A DNA stretch of 64,000 nt from positions 463,052-527,051 of the forward strand of contig CAUYUJ010018627.1 in assembly GCA_963575745.1 (NCBI GenBank), given 5' to 3'. The position numbers and the translations under genes were made by a program. The stretch comes from Prorocentrum cordatum. Taxonomy: Eukaryota > Sar > Dinophyceae > Prorocentrales > Prorocentraceae. Of the stretch, positions 47,296 to 59,400 are shown piece by piece; within the stretch, counting starts at the first letter, position 1, and each line of letters starts with the position of its first letter. The notes below the pieces were generated by a model. The model saw only the letters and a program-made list of their open reading frames with translations. It ran no database searches and was not told the DNA's origin.

Positions 47296-50200
47296 CTCTC
47301 TTTGCGGGCGGGTGCCGTCGGCGAAGAGGGACGACGACAGACGACGAACAGCGTCAACAAAAAACGGCGATGACGACGACGACCACGACGACGGACGACG
47401 ACGGACGAAAATTATGACAACGACATCCTGCTTCTCATCATCCCCCTTACCCACCTCCTCTTCCGCCTCACCCTCCTCCACCTCCCACACCTCCTCCCGT
47501 CTCATCTCCTCCTGCTCCCCTGCGTTCCCCTCTCCGACCTCCCTGTTCTCCTTCTCCCCAACTCATCCCTCTCATCATCTTTCTCCTCATCCCCTGTCTT
47601 CTCCTGCCCATCCGCATCTTCCTCCACGCAGCACTCATCCTCACCCCCCATCCTGAACATCCTCGCCGCCATCCTCTTCGTCCCCTCCTCATTCCTAGTC
47701 CCCTTCCTCATCCGCTCCCTCCTGCTCCTGGCTCCTGACCTGAACCCCTCCGCCACGGGTCCATCATTCAAGAGGAATAATGTGAGGATCTTGCGGAGCA
47801 TGAGGAGACGCACCGTGTGTTGCCACTCTCTGTGCCCATTCTTTGGCCCCCGTCCCTACCGCCAAGCCGAAATCCTCTTTTAGCTGTGGAACAATTAGGT
47901 CTTGAATGCCAGACCTGGCAAGCTCAAGTCCTCGCTCCTCGGCCTAAGATACATTCGCTTGGCTGGCCCTGCGGTGTTGCATGCGACGCAGATTCTAAGA
48001 TACGCGGGTACGCAACATCATGACTGTTGCACATAACAGGTATGCAATTAGCAACAACGGAAAGTGGCATGGCACGTGCACGTGCTAAACAGAACAGACG
48101 GGTCAACACGAACGTGCATCGAACTGGATCGCAACACAAAGAATTGAGAAACGGAGATACGAAAACTGGAATATCTGTCACTGCAGCTGGCGCAGCATAT
48201 TCGAACAAGCAAAGGGCGGCAGTCAGATCTTTGGCTGCTGCTGCTGCTGCTCCTGCCCTGTGTGCAGCAGCATACGGATGAATTAAAATTCGATCAACGT
48301 GTTCCAGAGAAAGCGCAGTGGTGCGCAGGGCTCAAGAGGCCACAGGAAAAGGTCTGTCAGGCCAAGATTGAGCCAACAGGCCCATGCGATACGGCGGGCA
48401 CGACGTCAGTAGCGTCGAACACACGGTCGAAGGGGTCGTGAGAAAAGCATACCCGGAACGGTGGGTCTCGAGCCGCTGAACATTCCCGGGCTTGTTTTTG
48501 CCCGTTGAGGTGATGAAGCCAGTGTCTTTCAACGCTTTGTGGAGGAGAGGCCTGGGATCTCCGAGATCTGCTGCACGTGCTTGACACCTGTGGTGGGCTA
48601 GTCTCTACGATCTCCTCCACGCACTATCTGCTCCGCCACCGCCTTCATCGCATCGATCATGGGGTCCTCTGTAATCACAGGCTTCGGAAGATCCCATGGC
48701 ATCCGAAGCCTGCCACGCTTCGGATGGAGTGGCTCGGCACTCGCAGCAGCTAGTGGGCACTGCTGCCTCATCGTCGCTATCATCTGCTGCATCATGTGTT
48801 TGTTATCGGTCTGCTTGCTCTTCGTTTGCATCATACTCGTCATGCCCACCTCGGATCCCAAGCTCGACGCTGCTTCCCGCTTCACTGAGCAGGTCGTCAT
48901 CCTCGCTGTCGAGGAACATCTGCTTGATCATACTAATCACCAACTTCATCTGAGACTCTGCGGCGTTGCCGCTCCGCTTCTTCTGCATACGGTTTAACAG
49001 ACTTTGGCTCCCCGTCCTCCGGAACCTCTTCCTCGAGTGTACCCCGCTCGAGGAGGAGGAGGAGGAGGAGGAGGAGGAGGAGGAGGAGGAGGAGGAGCAG
49101 GGAACAGGGAACAGATCATGGACCGACATCCCTCGCACCCAGCAAAAAGGAGGCACAGCCTGGCGCGCCATGCCCCCTGCTCCCCCTCCCCACGACATGG
49201 AAAAGCAGGAACAGGAGGAGGAGGGAGGAGGAGGAGGAGGAGGAGGAGGAGGAGGAGGAGCACGACCAGGAGCAGGAGGAGCAGGAAACGCAGGAGGAGG
49301 AGCACGACCAGGAGCAGGAGAAGCAGAAGAAGCAGGAGGGGGAGCAGGAGGCGGACGCGGACGGTAACGAGCAGCAGCTCTACTCCTCCTCAGCTCCCCA
49401 TACCTATAGCGATCCTCCCTCCTCCTCCCCTCCTCCTCCTCCTCCTCCTCCTCATCCGCCCCACTCCTCCTCCTCTCCCCCCCTCCTCCTCCTCCTCCTC
49501 TCCCCCTTCCTCCTTCCCTCCTCCTCCTCCCTCCTCCCTCCTCCCCCCTCCTCCACCCACTGCTGCTTCAGATCATTCTGCCGCTGCTCTTCCGCCCCTC
49601 CCTCCCCTCCCCTCCCTCCCCTCCCCGCCGGCAGGCGGCCGCAGACCGGCCGCGGGCCGCAGAAGCTGCCGCCGCGGCCACCCAATCTTGCTTTCTGTCG
49701 GGCGCGTCCCCCAAAAATACCCCAACATTAAGAAGAAACATACCCCGCAAATACTCCAAAAAGGTAAAACAAATACTCAAAAATAGTCCCCAGACTATTT
49801 TTGGACTACTTTTTGATTATTTTGGGTTTGTTTTTATTTTTCATCGAACATCCCCCTTTAGGGGGACAGGCCCGACTTAACTCTTGCTGCCCTTGCCGTC
49901 GCTCGGGCGTCCATGCCCCGTGCAACGTTGGGTTCCGTGCGTGTTCTGCTGGCTCGACGATCCAGGATCCTCCTCGACGGTCCTCGCCGACAAAAAGATC
50001 CACACGTCCGGGTCTCCCCCCCCCCGCCTCAAGTAGGCTCGGACGAACGGGCAGGGGATAGCACAGGGGGAGGGGGGGAGTAGCGAATCAGCTCACGTAG
50101 CCGATATTTCCAGCTGCTCTCGGCGACGGAGGCACCACGGCATCGAGGAAATCGCCCGGCGGCCCAGCGGCGGGGCCGAGGACAGCGAAATGCAGATGTA

Positions 50201-52473
50201 GTAGTCCCCCCTTTCGTTATCCCCACTTTTGGCCGACCCAGTTCTGGAACAGAACTCTGAATAAGCACGAACTATCGAAAATTCGAGCGGAGATTTCTCA
50301 AATCGGCGCTGGACCCGTCTCCCTGGCGCGCGGAACGCGCTCGGGGCAGGATCGCAGCGCCTATCCGACAAACCCGCGCGGAGCTCCGAAAGCTGACGGT
50401 TGTGCTGTCCTGCTTCTCTCTGACCTTCCTCCGTCTCCTCCTCCTCCTCCTCCTCCTCCTCCTCCTGCGCTATCGGTTCGAGCGCAGGAGGAGGGTGACG
50501 ACACTTGTATCACAGTCTTGATGTGTGCGAACCATCCCTGCGCAGAGCCGTGCTGATCTTCTCTGCATCTGTCCAACGTCAACGGATGCAACCCAGAAGG
50601 GCATCCAACTCCTGCTGGTCCTCCTCCTCCTCCTCCTCCTCCTCCTCCTCCTCCTCCTCCTCCTCCTCCCGCTCGCCGTCCTCACTCTCCACCCCTGACG
50701 CGTAAGTGTCCTCCTGGCCCCCCATCTGCCTGTGCCTGGGTGTTGCTTCATGAAGGGGGCGACGACCCCGGGGGGGGGGGGGGGCGACGCAGCGTGCACC
50801 GCTCGTGCACCTCTTGGGCCCCTGCAGGGCAGGAGGAGGAGGAGGGGGGGAAGGAGGGAGGAGGAGGAGGAGGAGAGGAGGAGGAGGAGGAGGAGGGAGG
50901 AAGAGGAGGGAGGAGGAGGAGGAGGAGGAGAGGAGGAGGAGGAGGAGGAGGGAGGGGAGGAGGGAAGGAGGGAGGGAGGGAGGGAGGAGGCTTGCCATCG
51001 CTCGGACCTCCACTCCCAGTGCACCGCTTGGAGTCGTGCGCCTCCTGTGTTCCTCAAGATGGCCCAACACGTCCCAACATGGTCAAGGCCGTCCAGCGCC
51101 AGCCTCGCCGAGAAACCTGCACCTCTCGTCGCCCCTCCGTGTATCGCCCCCCGCCGCGCATGATGCGACGCCAACCCGTGGGCCCGAGGGGGCGGCGGCG
51201 GGCCTTGTCCGCGTCCTGGAAGAGGGCCCGCATCTCTCGCTCCGTGAGGTCGGGGTTCCCTCGGGGAGCTCGGAGGAGGGGTCGCACTGGCAGGACGAGA
51301 AGCACCCTCTTCCTGTTCCTCCTCCCGCTCCTCCGCATCAGCCAGCTCATCCTCGCCCACACCCTCCTCTTGGGTCGTCCTCGTCCTTTTCGTCCTCAGC
51401 TCCGTAACCATTCCCCGCGCCGCCCTCCTCCTCTGTCTCCTCATTCATGTACTTCTCAAAAGTTGTGGGTTGGGAGGGTCTCGTCGGATGGAACAGCGTA
51501 AGCGTAAGAGTTGGAGCAATGGCATAATGCCTACCCGTGTGGGCCATCAGGGGATATCGCTGGAAGTTCAGCCGGCCCCTTTGGGTGTGCAAGGCTGCGA
51601 AGCGTGCTGCTGGACTGCTGCCACACCCATAGGGGGGGACGGAGGGGGACACGGTGCGTTTTGTCGGATGGGGGTCCCCGCCCGAACGGGGGCCGCCTCC
51701 GGGTCCGACAAGCCGCGCCCATACCCATAGCCAGTCGGCCTTCCTCCGGCACCCTGTGCGGTTGGGTTTGCGTCGCTCGCTCGCCGGCTGACTGCATGCA
51801 GCAGTTGCCCGTGGGACGATGAGGTGGAGGCCAACTTCCGCGGCCAGCTCATGCGAGCCTCCCAGACCGTCTGGCTGGCTCCTGCGAGTCGACGCTTGTC
51901 GACGCTAGTCGACGCTAAATCGACGCCAATCGACGAAGAGGTGGAGGAGAACGCACGAACGCCTCTGCGGAGCCGTGTCCGCTGGGCCCTGCGGGCCCAC
52001 GGTCGTGCTCTGACGGTCCGAGGCCCACAACGGGCGCCTGCGCGTCGAGACTTGTGGGACCGGGCCGCCTCGACTGTGCTCAGCACAAGGGGAGACCGGT
52101 AGCACGAAGGGCTGGAATCGGAGCGGACGGAGTGGCCAGAGCAGGGGAGAGCGCCTTCCGCACGGGCAATCGCGCAAGAAGCGACGACCGACAGAGCCTG
52201 CGCCCCGCACATGTGCTTCCGGCCTCCCCGTGTAGGGCCCCTGCACTTATTCCCGCTGACGTGTCGGGGCGCCGCCTTTCAAGAGCAGGGCGCTCATCTC
52301 GGAGAAGTCCAGCTTGGAGTCCCTGTTCGGCCGCGTGCCGGGGGATGCATTGTCTCTCTCTCTCTCCCTCTCTCTCGCTCTCTTCGTCCCCCGCCCCTCT
52401 ACCGACCTCCTCGCTATCCACCGCTTCTTCTCGATCCACCCCCTCCTTCGCCACCCCCATCCCCCTCCCCGAA

Positions 52474-52512
<39 letters not shown>

Positions 52513-53050
52513 CGCGGCCCCTCCCCCGCTGCCTCCCTCGCCGACCGCCCCTCCGTCCGCTCCCCCCCCCGCCACCACCCCTCGCTCCTCCTCGCGCGCT
52601 CTCCCTCGCGGCGGCGCGCCCAGCGGGGAAGGCAGCGGGGCGGGCCGCCTCAGAGGCCCAAGAGAGGTCCTCCTCCTCCTCCTCCTTCTCCTCCTCCTCC
52701 TCCTCCTCCTCCTCCTCCTCCTCCGCCGCCTTCTGAGAAGGCCTCCCCCCCTTCCCGCCCGCCTCCCACCTAGGCTCGCCGCCGACCCTCGTCCTGGCGC
52801 CGACCCTCTTCTGCGCCCCCCCTCCCTCCCTCCCCCTCCCTCCCTCCTCCCTCCTCCCTCCTCCCTCCCTCCCTCCCTCCCCTCCTCCCTCCCCTCCTGC
52901 CTCCCCCCCCCCCCCCCTCCCCCCCTCCCTCCCCCCTCCCTCCTCCCCTCCCTCCCCTCCCCCTCCTGCTCGTGCCCCTGCCGCACCCCCGGGGGCGCGC
53001 GCTTGGATCTGTCCAGCCTCTTGAACTTCCTCGCGCCGTCGGTGGGCTCC
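47158..53050 (-). CDS. EF-hand (calmodulin-like) protein gene, four recognised exons with GC-AG introns, 5' end missing
   Basis: Four small minus-strand exons join in phase into two EF-hands. Exon a ends at 53003 (FKRLDRS plus AA), exon b is 52322-52276 (DSKLDFSEMSALLLK), exon c is 51259-51204 (NPDLTEREMRALFQDADK), and exon d is 47295-47158 (DGSGALDFDEFMAHIF to a stop, SDPIDTSP). All three donors are GC and all acceptors AG. Phases agree at each junction. The first loop completed by a|b is D-R-S-K-D-S-K-L-D-F-S-E and the second by c|d is D-K-D-G-S-G-A-L-D-F-D-E, both canonical 12-residue calcium loops. That they form only after splicing is strong evidence. Introns are about 680, 1,016 and 3,908 nt and full of repeats. 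Exons upstream of 53050 were not found, so the domain count is unknown. Calcium binding is likely. Confidence 0.7.
48598..48900 (-). CDS. Possible coding segment, uncertain
   Basis: A minus-strand open segment with balanced composition (KHMMQQMIATMRQQCPLAAA, LHPKRGRLRMPWDLPKPVIT). A second frame just upstream (48803-49030: NAAESQMKLVISMIKQMFLD) is equally plausible. Together they could be exons or a frameshifted ORF lying inside the long EF-hand intron. No family recognised. Confidence 0.2.
   Translation of the reverse strand: MTTCSVKREAASSLGSEVGMTSMMQTKSKQTDNKHMMQQMIATMRQQCPLAAASAEPLHPKRGRLRMPWDLPKPVITEDPMIDAMKAVAEQIVRGGDRRD
49052..49560. repeat. GAG/GGA then TCC microsatellites
   Basis: GAG run 49052-49096, GGA/CAGGAG runs 49215-49350, CTC runs 49400-49560. 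Confidence 0.9.
49778..49803. repeat. 11-bp perfect hairpin in an AT-rich island
   Basis: CAAAAATAGTC / GACTATTTTTG with a 4-nt loop, inside AT-rich 49720-49850. A related AT island lies at 44565-44660. Confidence 0.75.
50362..50396. repeat. Copy 3 of the dispersed ~35-bp motif
   Basis: ATCCGACAAACCCGCGCGGA then GCTCCGAAAGCTGA, preceded by AGCGC. Confidence 0.6.
50622..50990. repeat. TCC microsatellite and GGA-rich tract
   Basis: TCC run at 50622-50668 and a GGA/GGGA-rich tract at 50826-50990, both within an EF-hand intron. Confidence 0.9.
51890..51945. repeat. TCGACGC minisatellite, second locus
   Basis: GTCGACGCTTGTCGACGCTA and further units. The same words occur at 37738-37835. Confidence 0.75.
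52673..52980. repeat. TCC microsatellite and C/T-rich tract
   Basis: TCC units 52673-52725 followed by CCCTCC-rich sequence, inside an EF-hand intron. Confidence 0.85.
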
Positions 53051-53689
53051 GGGCAGGGACAGGGGGAGGGACAGGGGCCGCGACAAGGGGAGGGCAACGG
53101 GGGGAGGGGGGGGCCCGCGGCGGGAGGGGTATGCGGAGCAGGAGGGGGCGGGCACGGCAGTGAGGCAGGGGGGGAGGAGAAGGAAGGGGAAGGGCGAGGC
53201 ACGGCGAAGGGCAGGAGAAAATGGGGGGGAGGAGGGAAGGGGGAGGAGGGAGGAGAGAAAGGAGAGGGTATAACACTCAGGCGGGGAATGGTGAAGAAGA
53301 GACGAAAGAGGATCTCACCACAGTGGGGGGTAGTCTGCTTTTCTTGGGGGGGTCTGACAGGCCTCGTCAAACAAGATTGCGGGGGAGTCTCGATGCCAGG
53401 CCCTTTGCTGTCTCTCTGGGGAAGGGTCTTCTTCGAACTGTCGTGCAACACGTCCGGGTGGCCCCAAAATTCTTCTGCATTTGACTAGGGTCCCTGCCAA
53501 TCGCCAGATACCTGACGTCGTCGTTTTCGTTGTAACTTGTCGTAGTCGCTGTCGACAACGTCGACACCAGTGCCGCCGTCGCCGTCGTCGTCGTCTTCTT
53601 TGGGGGATTCCACAATTCATGCCCAAGCGCTTCTCTTTGGGGGGGAGCTAGACCGAAACGTCAAACGATGTTTCTGTGGGGGTCTGACT
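53051..53689. other. Spacer upstream of the recognised EF-hand exons
   Basis: Purine-rich GGGGA tracts, then mixed sequence with a GTCGTC-type repeat near 53575-53602. It may hide upstream EF-hand exons that I could not recognise. Confidence 0.4.
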
Positions 53690-56600
53690 GTTGGTGCGGT
53701 TGCACCGCTTTCTGGGGGGGGTCCTTCCTGAAACCTTCCCCAGGAAGCTTTGTTGGACGAGTTCTACTAAACACCTTCCTAAAGCGTTCCTCAGGAAGAT
53801 CTTGTTGGCAAAATCCTCCTAAACACCTTCCTGGCATGTTCCCCATACAAAAAAAAAACCGACCTAACACCTTCCCCGTGATGTTCGTTTGAAGAATCCT
53901 CCTAGGAATCTTCCTAAAACCTGCCTCAGGAAGGTGTGTGTTGAAAAATCCTTTTACACACATTCCTATAACCCTCCTCAGGAGGGTTTTGTTGGAAGAA
54001 TTCTCCAAACAACCATCCTACAACTTTCCTCAGGTCGGTTCTTGTTGGAAGAATCATCCTGGAAACCTCCCTGAAGCCTTCCTGATGAGGGCTTGTTGGG
54101 AAAATCTTCATGAAGCAAAAAACCTTTCTCACACCTCCGCCGGGCTCCTTGATTGTATATACATATATATATAACACTGTCTTAAAACCTTTATCATGAT
54201 GGTGGTTTGGGTTCGGGAGAACCCATTTCAACAAAAACCTTCCTAAAACTTGTATCAGGAAGATGTGTTGAAAGAGCCCTCCTAAAAACCTTCCTAACAC
54301 CTTCCTCAGAAAACAAGGCTTCTTTACAATAGTCCTCCTAGGAACCAGCCGACAAACTTCCTCAAGAAGGTTGCTTGGAAAAACACTCCTGAAAACAACC
54401 GTCCTGAGACCTTCCTCAGGGAGGTTGTTTTTTTTGGTGAGGAGCAACCCTCACACAAAACCTGTTCTACAACCTTGCTCTGGTTGTCCTGTTTGTGAAA
54501 ATCCTTCAACGAAACGTCGCGAAACCTTCCTCGGGAAGGCTGTTGCTTGTTGGATGGAAGACTTCTCATACAAACAACTTCCTAACCCTTCCTCATGATG
54601 ATTTGATTGGAAGCACCCTCCTACAAACCTTCCTACAACCTTGAAGAATCCACGGAAGAACCTTCCTATGTGTTGCAAGAATCCTCCTGGAAGACTTGCC
54701 TAACAACTTCCTCTGAACAGTCCTGATTGGAAGAATCCTCAGAACAACAAAACATCTGAAACCTTCCTCAGGAAAGCTTGTTGGAAGAATCCTCCGATAA
54801 ACCTTCCTGCAACCTTCCTTAGGAAGGCTGTGCAGAATAATCCTCATACAAACCGTCCTAGAAAACCTTCCTGTGGAATGTATACACATATATATATACA
54901 CACATCAAGATTTGCACATTAAAGACCTCTTAAAACACCTTTCTACAGACTTCATTCGGACAGGTTGTTGGAAGAACCCTCCGAAAAAAAGAACGCCCAA
55001 ACATCTTCCTCAGGAAGGTTTTGTTGTGAAGAACCCTGGTCCCCCCCCAAAAAAAACCCGAAAACCTTTATCAGGAAGGTGTTTTGGAAGAGCCCTCCTA
55101 AACACCTCCCTAAATCCTTCCTCAGGAAGAAACGTGTTGGAAAAATCCGCGTAAAAACCGGTCTAACAACTTCCTCAGAATGGCTGTTTAGAAGAATCCC
55201 CTAAAAACGTCCTCCGGATGGTTTTTGTTGGAAGACCCCACCTAGAAACCTTCCTGTAAGCTTCCGCGGGAAGGTTTATGTGGAAAGAATCCTCCTAAAC
55301 ACCTACCTAAAACCTTCCTTGGGAAGGGTTGTTTGAAAAAGCCATCGTAAATCCAGTATAACATCTTCCTCAAAAGAGCTTGTTTAAAAAATCCCCCCCA
55401 CAAAAAACCGCCCGAACACCTGCCTCAGGTTAGTTTTGTTGGGCGAATCCTTCTCGAAACCGCCCAAAAACCTTCGTCAATAAGGTTTGTGGGAAGAGCG
55501 CTCCTTAAAACCTCCCTGAAACCTTCCTCGGGGGAGGGGGGTGTTGTAAGAATCCTTCTGAACATCTTCCGGAAAGTTTCCTCCGGAGGATGTTTTTGGA
55601 AGAACCCGCTTGAAACCTCCCTGGGACCTTCCCCAGGGGGGCTATTCAAAACAATCCTTATGAACACCTGTCAACAACCTTCCTCAGGAAGGTTCCAGGA
55701 GGCAGGGGTTGGCAGGCAGGTTTTCCGGAAGAGTTCCAATGAACACCTGACTAACATCTTCATCAGGAAGGTATTGTTTTCCGTTCTCAAGAATCCTTCG
55801 AATAAAAACCTTCCTGCTACCTTCCTCGGAGGGCCTTGTAATAAGAATTCGTTTTGAACATCTACCGGAAACCTTCCTCAGGTGGGGCCTGTTGAAAGAA
55901 TCCCTTCCTCGGGGAAGCTGTTTGGATGAACCTTTTGAAACCAGAGCCTTCCCAAAACCTTCCCCAGGAAGGCTCGTTGGGAGAACCCCTCTAAACACCG
56001 TCCCAACACCTTCCTCAAGAACATTAGTTTTGAAGCACTCAGTCTAAGAACCTTCCTAAAACCTCGATCAAGAGGAAGGAATCCTTCTAACAACCTGCCC
56101 AACACCTTCCTGAGGGGTGTCTCGTACGAGAAACCCTATGTAAAACCTTTGCTAAAACCGACCCCAGGAAGGCAATGTGAAAGAACCCTCCAACAAAACC
56201 ACCCTAAAACCTTCCTCGGGGAGGTTTTTGTAAAAAGGAATCCTCGCCAAGCTTCCGAACACCGTCCTCGGGACAACTTTTTGGAAGAACCCCCCACGAA
56301 CAAACCTGTTCTAGACCCTTCCCCAGGAGGGTTTACGTTGTAAGAACCCTTTTCTAAAAACTTCCCAACAACCTTCCTCAAGCGGTTCTCGTTGGATGAA
56401 CCCTTCAGCAAACCTTCCTAGCACCATCTTCTGGAAGACTTTTTGGAAGAACTCGTTTTAACAAAAACGCCCTAACCCCTCCCTCAGAGGGTTTGTGTTG
56501 GAAGAACCCTTCTGCAAACCTTGCTACAACCTCCCACAGGAAGGCTCCTGTTTTGGAAAACCCTCCTAGAACACCTTCCTACAACTTTCTTCCGGAGGGT

Positions 56601-57680
56601 TATATTTGATGCCGCTTTTTGCGAGAACCCTCCGAAAAATTATGATAACAATTTCCTCGGGATGGCTGTTTTGGAAGAGCCATTGTAAAACACCTCCCTG
56701 CTAGCTTCTTCGGGAACCCTCTTGTGGACAAACCTGCTCAAAACAAGCCGCCCGAACATCTTCCTCCGGAGGGCTCGCTTGGACGAGCCAGTCTCAACAC
56801 CTTCCCAATCCGCCCTCAGGAGGGCTTTGTTGGAAGAGCCCTCCTTAAAACTGCCCTAAACCCTTCCTCGCCCAAGTTTGCTTGGAAAAACCATCCTCCA
56901 AACCTTCCTACAACCTTCCTTTGAATGGTTGTTCTAACAGAACCCTCCTCCACACCTTCTTAAGCTCTCCTCAGGAAGGTTGCGGGGAGAATCCTCATAC
57001 AAAAAGACGTTCCTATAACTTTCCTCGGAAGGTGGGGGGGTGTCGGGAAAACCCTCCTTAAAACCTTCCTAAGACCTTCCTCGCGAGTGACTGTCTGGAA
57101 GAAACATTTTTTCTAAAAAGTGGTGTCAGGAAGGTTGTGTCGGAACAACCTTCCTGAAACACCATCCTAATACCTTCATCATGATAACGCGGTTGAGAAG
57201 AAAGAAACAAAAACTCCTAAACCAGCTAAAACCTCCTTCCACGTGGCGCTCTTGGAAACAAGCCCTCTTAGAAACCAGCCTAAATCGTTATGTTTTTCTT
57301 TCGGGGGGGAAGAAGCCTCCTGAAAACCGCCTTGGAACCCAGCTCAAATATTTGTTCTGGAACAGCCCTTGCAAAACCATCCTGGCACTTATCCCAGGGG
57401 GCTCTGGTCGAAAGCACTCTGTGTACGTGTTGGCTTTTCTATCTATCTATATATATATATATATGTATTACCAGAAAAAGGCAATCGGGAAATTCACGTG
57501 GCAAAAATTCCCCTGGAAACCTTCCGACAACCTCCTTCAGAAGGGCTCGTTGGTGCATCCTCCCTCTATACCTTCCAAACAATCTTCCTCTACCCCCTTT
57601 CAGAGAAACCATCCTGAAACCTTCCGCGGGAGGGTTCTTGTTGGAAGAGCCCCCCTAAATAACCTTCCTCGAAGCTGGTC
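53690..57680. repeat. 4-kb degenerate satellite built on CCTTCCTCAGGAAGG palindromes
   Basis: A unit of roughly 65-75 bp repeats about 50-60 times: AAACCTTCCTNAAACCTTCC, then TCAGGAAGG, TTGTTGGAAGAATCCTCCT. The central CCTTCC-TCA-GGAAGG is an inverted repeat. Copies are strongly diverged and punctuated by TA microsatellites at about 54158-54175, 54886-54902 and 57447-57466. No coding signal. Confidence 0.88.
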
Positions 57681-58177
57681 AAACTGCAGCGCCCATTTCT
57701 TTCCGAAGCCAAACAGCCAAACGTTCATGTTGCGCGAAAAAAAAACAAAACTCACACGACTGAGCCTGACAAAAGGTTCGCCAACCTGAAAAATTCATGT
57801 CGCGCGGCAACTTGACAACTCTAGGCCGTGGAAAATCCAAATCTTCCAGCGGAAACACATCAACTGTTTGGGAGCGGGTTTTCCCGAAAACTGACGAAAA
57901 CTTCAGGGTCGCCTGGGGCGCCAACCACGCGACCGATCCGTCTTGCAGAGCAGCCACACCCAAGACAGCACTGAGTTTGGCCGAGCGGGATCCGCCCAAA
58001 CGAGTGGGACATTCCCTCCAGCCCCCTTCCCTGGGTCCTCCCTCTTCCTCCTGCATGTCCCAAAGCCCTTCCTCTGTTCAATTTGGAAACTGCCGTGGGC
58101 GGGTTCAATGACGGTTTGCAACAAAGGCTCAGGCATTTGCTTTATCGGGGCTGCGGCCCGTTCGTGGACGCGAGCCG
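57681..58177. other. Spacer, no gene assigned
   Basis: Mixed sequence with a short repeated GCGCGGCAACTTGACA / GCGCGAAAAAAAAAC context near 57730-57815. No ORF I can support. Confidence 0.4.
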
Positions 58178-58354
58178 TACAGTCAAAAACCCTCATAAGG
58201 ACGCGCGGCAAGGACGCAAGACCTTTGGAAGCCGAAATTGGGATTCTTGAGGCGGCGGACGATGAAAACCTCAAGGACGCAAGAGCAAGGAAGAGCAAGG
58301 ACGCAAGGGTACCCTGAGCAAAGTCGCGCGTCCTTATCAGGGTTTTTGACTGTA
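58178..58354. mobile_element. 177-bp MITE, copy 2 (inverted relative to copy 1)
   Basis: TACAGTCAAAAACCCTCATA at the left, GGGTTTTTGACTGTA at the right. Same length as copy 1, opposite orientation. Confidence 0.85.
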
Positions 58355-58868
58355 CCTCCCAACCTTGGTCCGTGGCCGCAGTTGAAGTCGCTGAGAAGGG
58401 CAGCGATGTCCGAACCGCGGCGACGCCTCTGCTAGAAATGGCAGCCGCGCGCAGTCGCAGGCGGTCGCACGCAGATGCAGCTTATGTGGAACCCACGGAT
58501 GTGACACGCGCTCTGGCCACCCCCCCCTGTACCCAAGAGTGCAGAGCATGGGGCTTGGAACGTCTACGAGAAAACTGGATTTGCGCTGTTACCCTGCTGC
58601 TTTGTGTTCTGTGTCTTTGATTTTTGGAGAGGGGCGGGAGAAGGAAGGGGATAGGAATGATGAGCTAGGGTGGAGGAGTGCGCCGACCCTCGTCTGCCAG
58701 GGGTGACATGGTGTGTGGGTCATTTGGCTGTCCCACTCCCTGCCCCTTCCCCGGGGGGGTGGGTTCGGTGGGGGGAGACGAACTCCTCACCGCAACCCCT
58801 GGGCTTCCAGAGCCTCCGGAGCGCTTCGAGATGGCCCAAGAGAGCCCAAACAGAGCGCCAACACAGCC
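58355..58868. other. Spacer, no gene assigned
   Basis: No motif recognised. Short ORFs on both strands only. Confidence 0.35.
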
Positions 58869-58869
58869 C

Positions 58870-59400
58870 CAGAGAGCCTCAGATCGATCGCGAGATCGAT
58901 AGTAAGAGCGGCACTGAGATCGATCGTGAGATCGCTTGAGTGAGATCAGTCATGAGATCGACAGTGAGATCGATCGTGAGGTCGATTGTGGTCGATGGTG
59001 GTATCGATAGTCAGAACCGACAGTGAGCTTGATCGTGAGATCGATCGCGAAATCAGTATAAGGGATCTTAGTGTTTCAATGGTGGTATCAATCGTGAGAT
59101 CGATTGCGATCGGTTCTGAGATCGGCAGAGAAATCGATAGTGACATCGATAGTGCGATCGGTTGAACGAGATCGACAATGATATAGATAGTGGCATCGAC
59201 TGTGAGACAGATCATGGGATCGACAATGAGGCCGATAGTGAGATCGATTGTAGGATTGATTGTGAGATGATCGATCGTGAGGTCGATAGTGAGATCCACA
59301 GTGAGATCGATTGTGAGACCGATTGCGTGAGATCGATTGCACGAGATCGATTGAATGAAATCGATTGACTGAGATCGATAGCGGCATCGTTTGAGTGAGA
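58870..59400. repeat. GTGAGATCGAT-type array, about 0.5 kb
   Basis: Variants of a 12-bp word, GTGAGATCGATN or GTGAGATCGATT, repeat about 40 times with diverged spacing. GATC occurs in most units. The Ile-Asp-Leu-Thr reading on the minus strand is an artefact. Confidence 0.9.
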
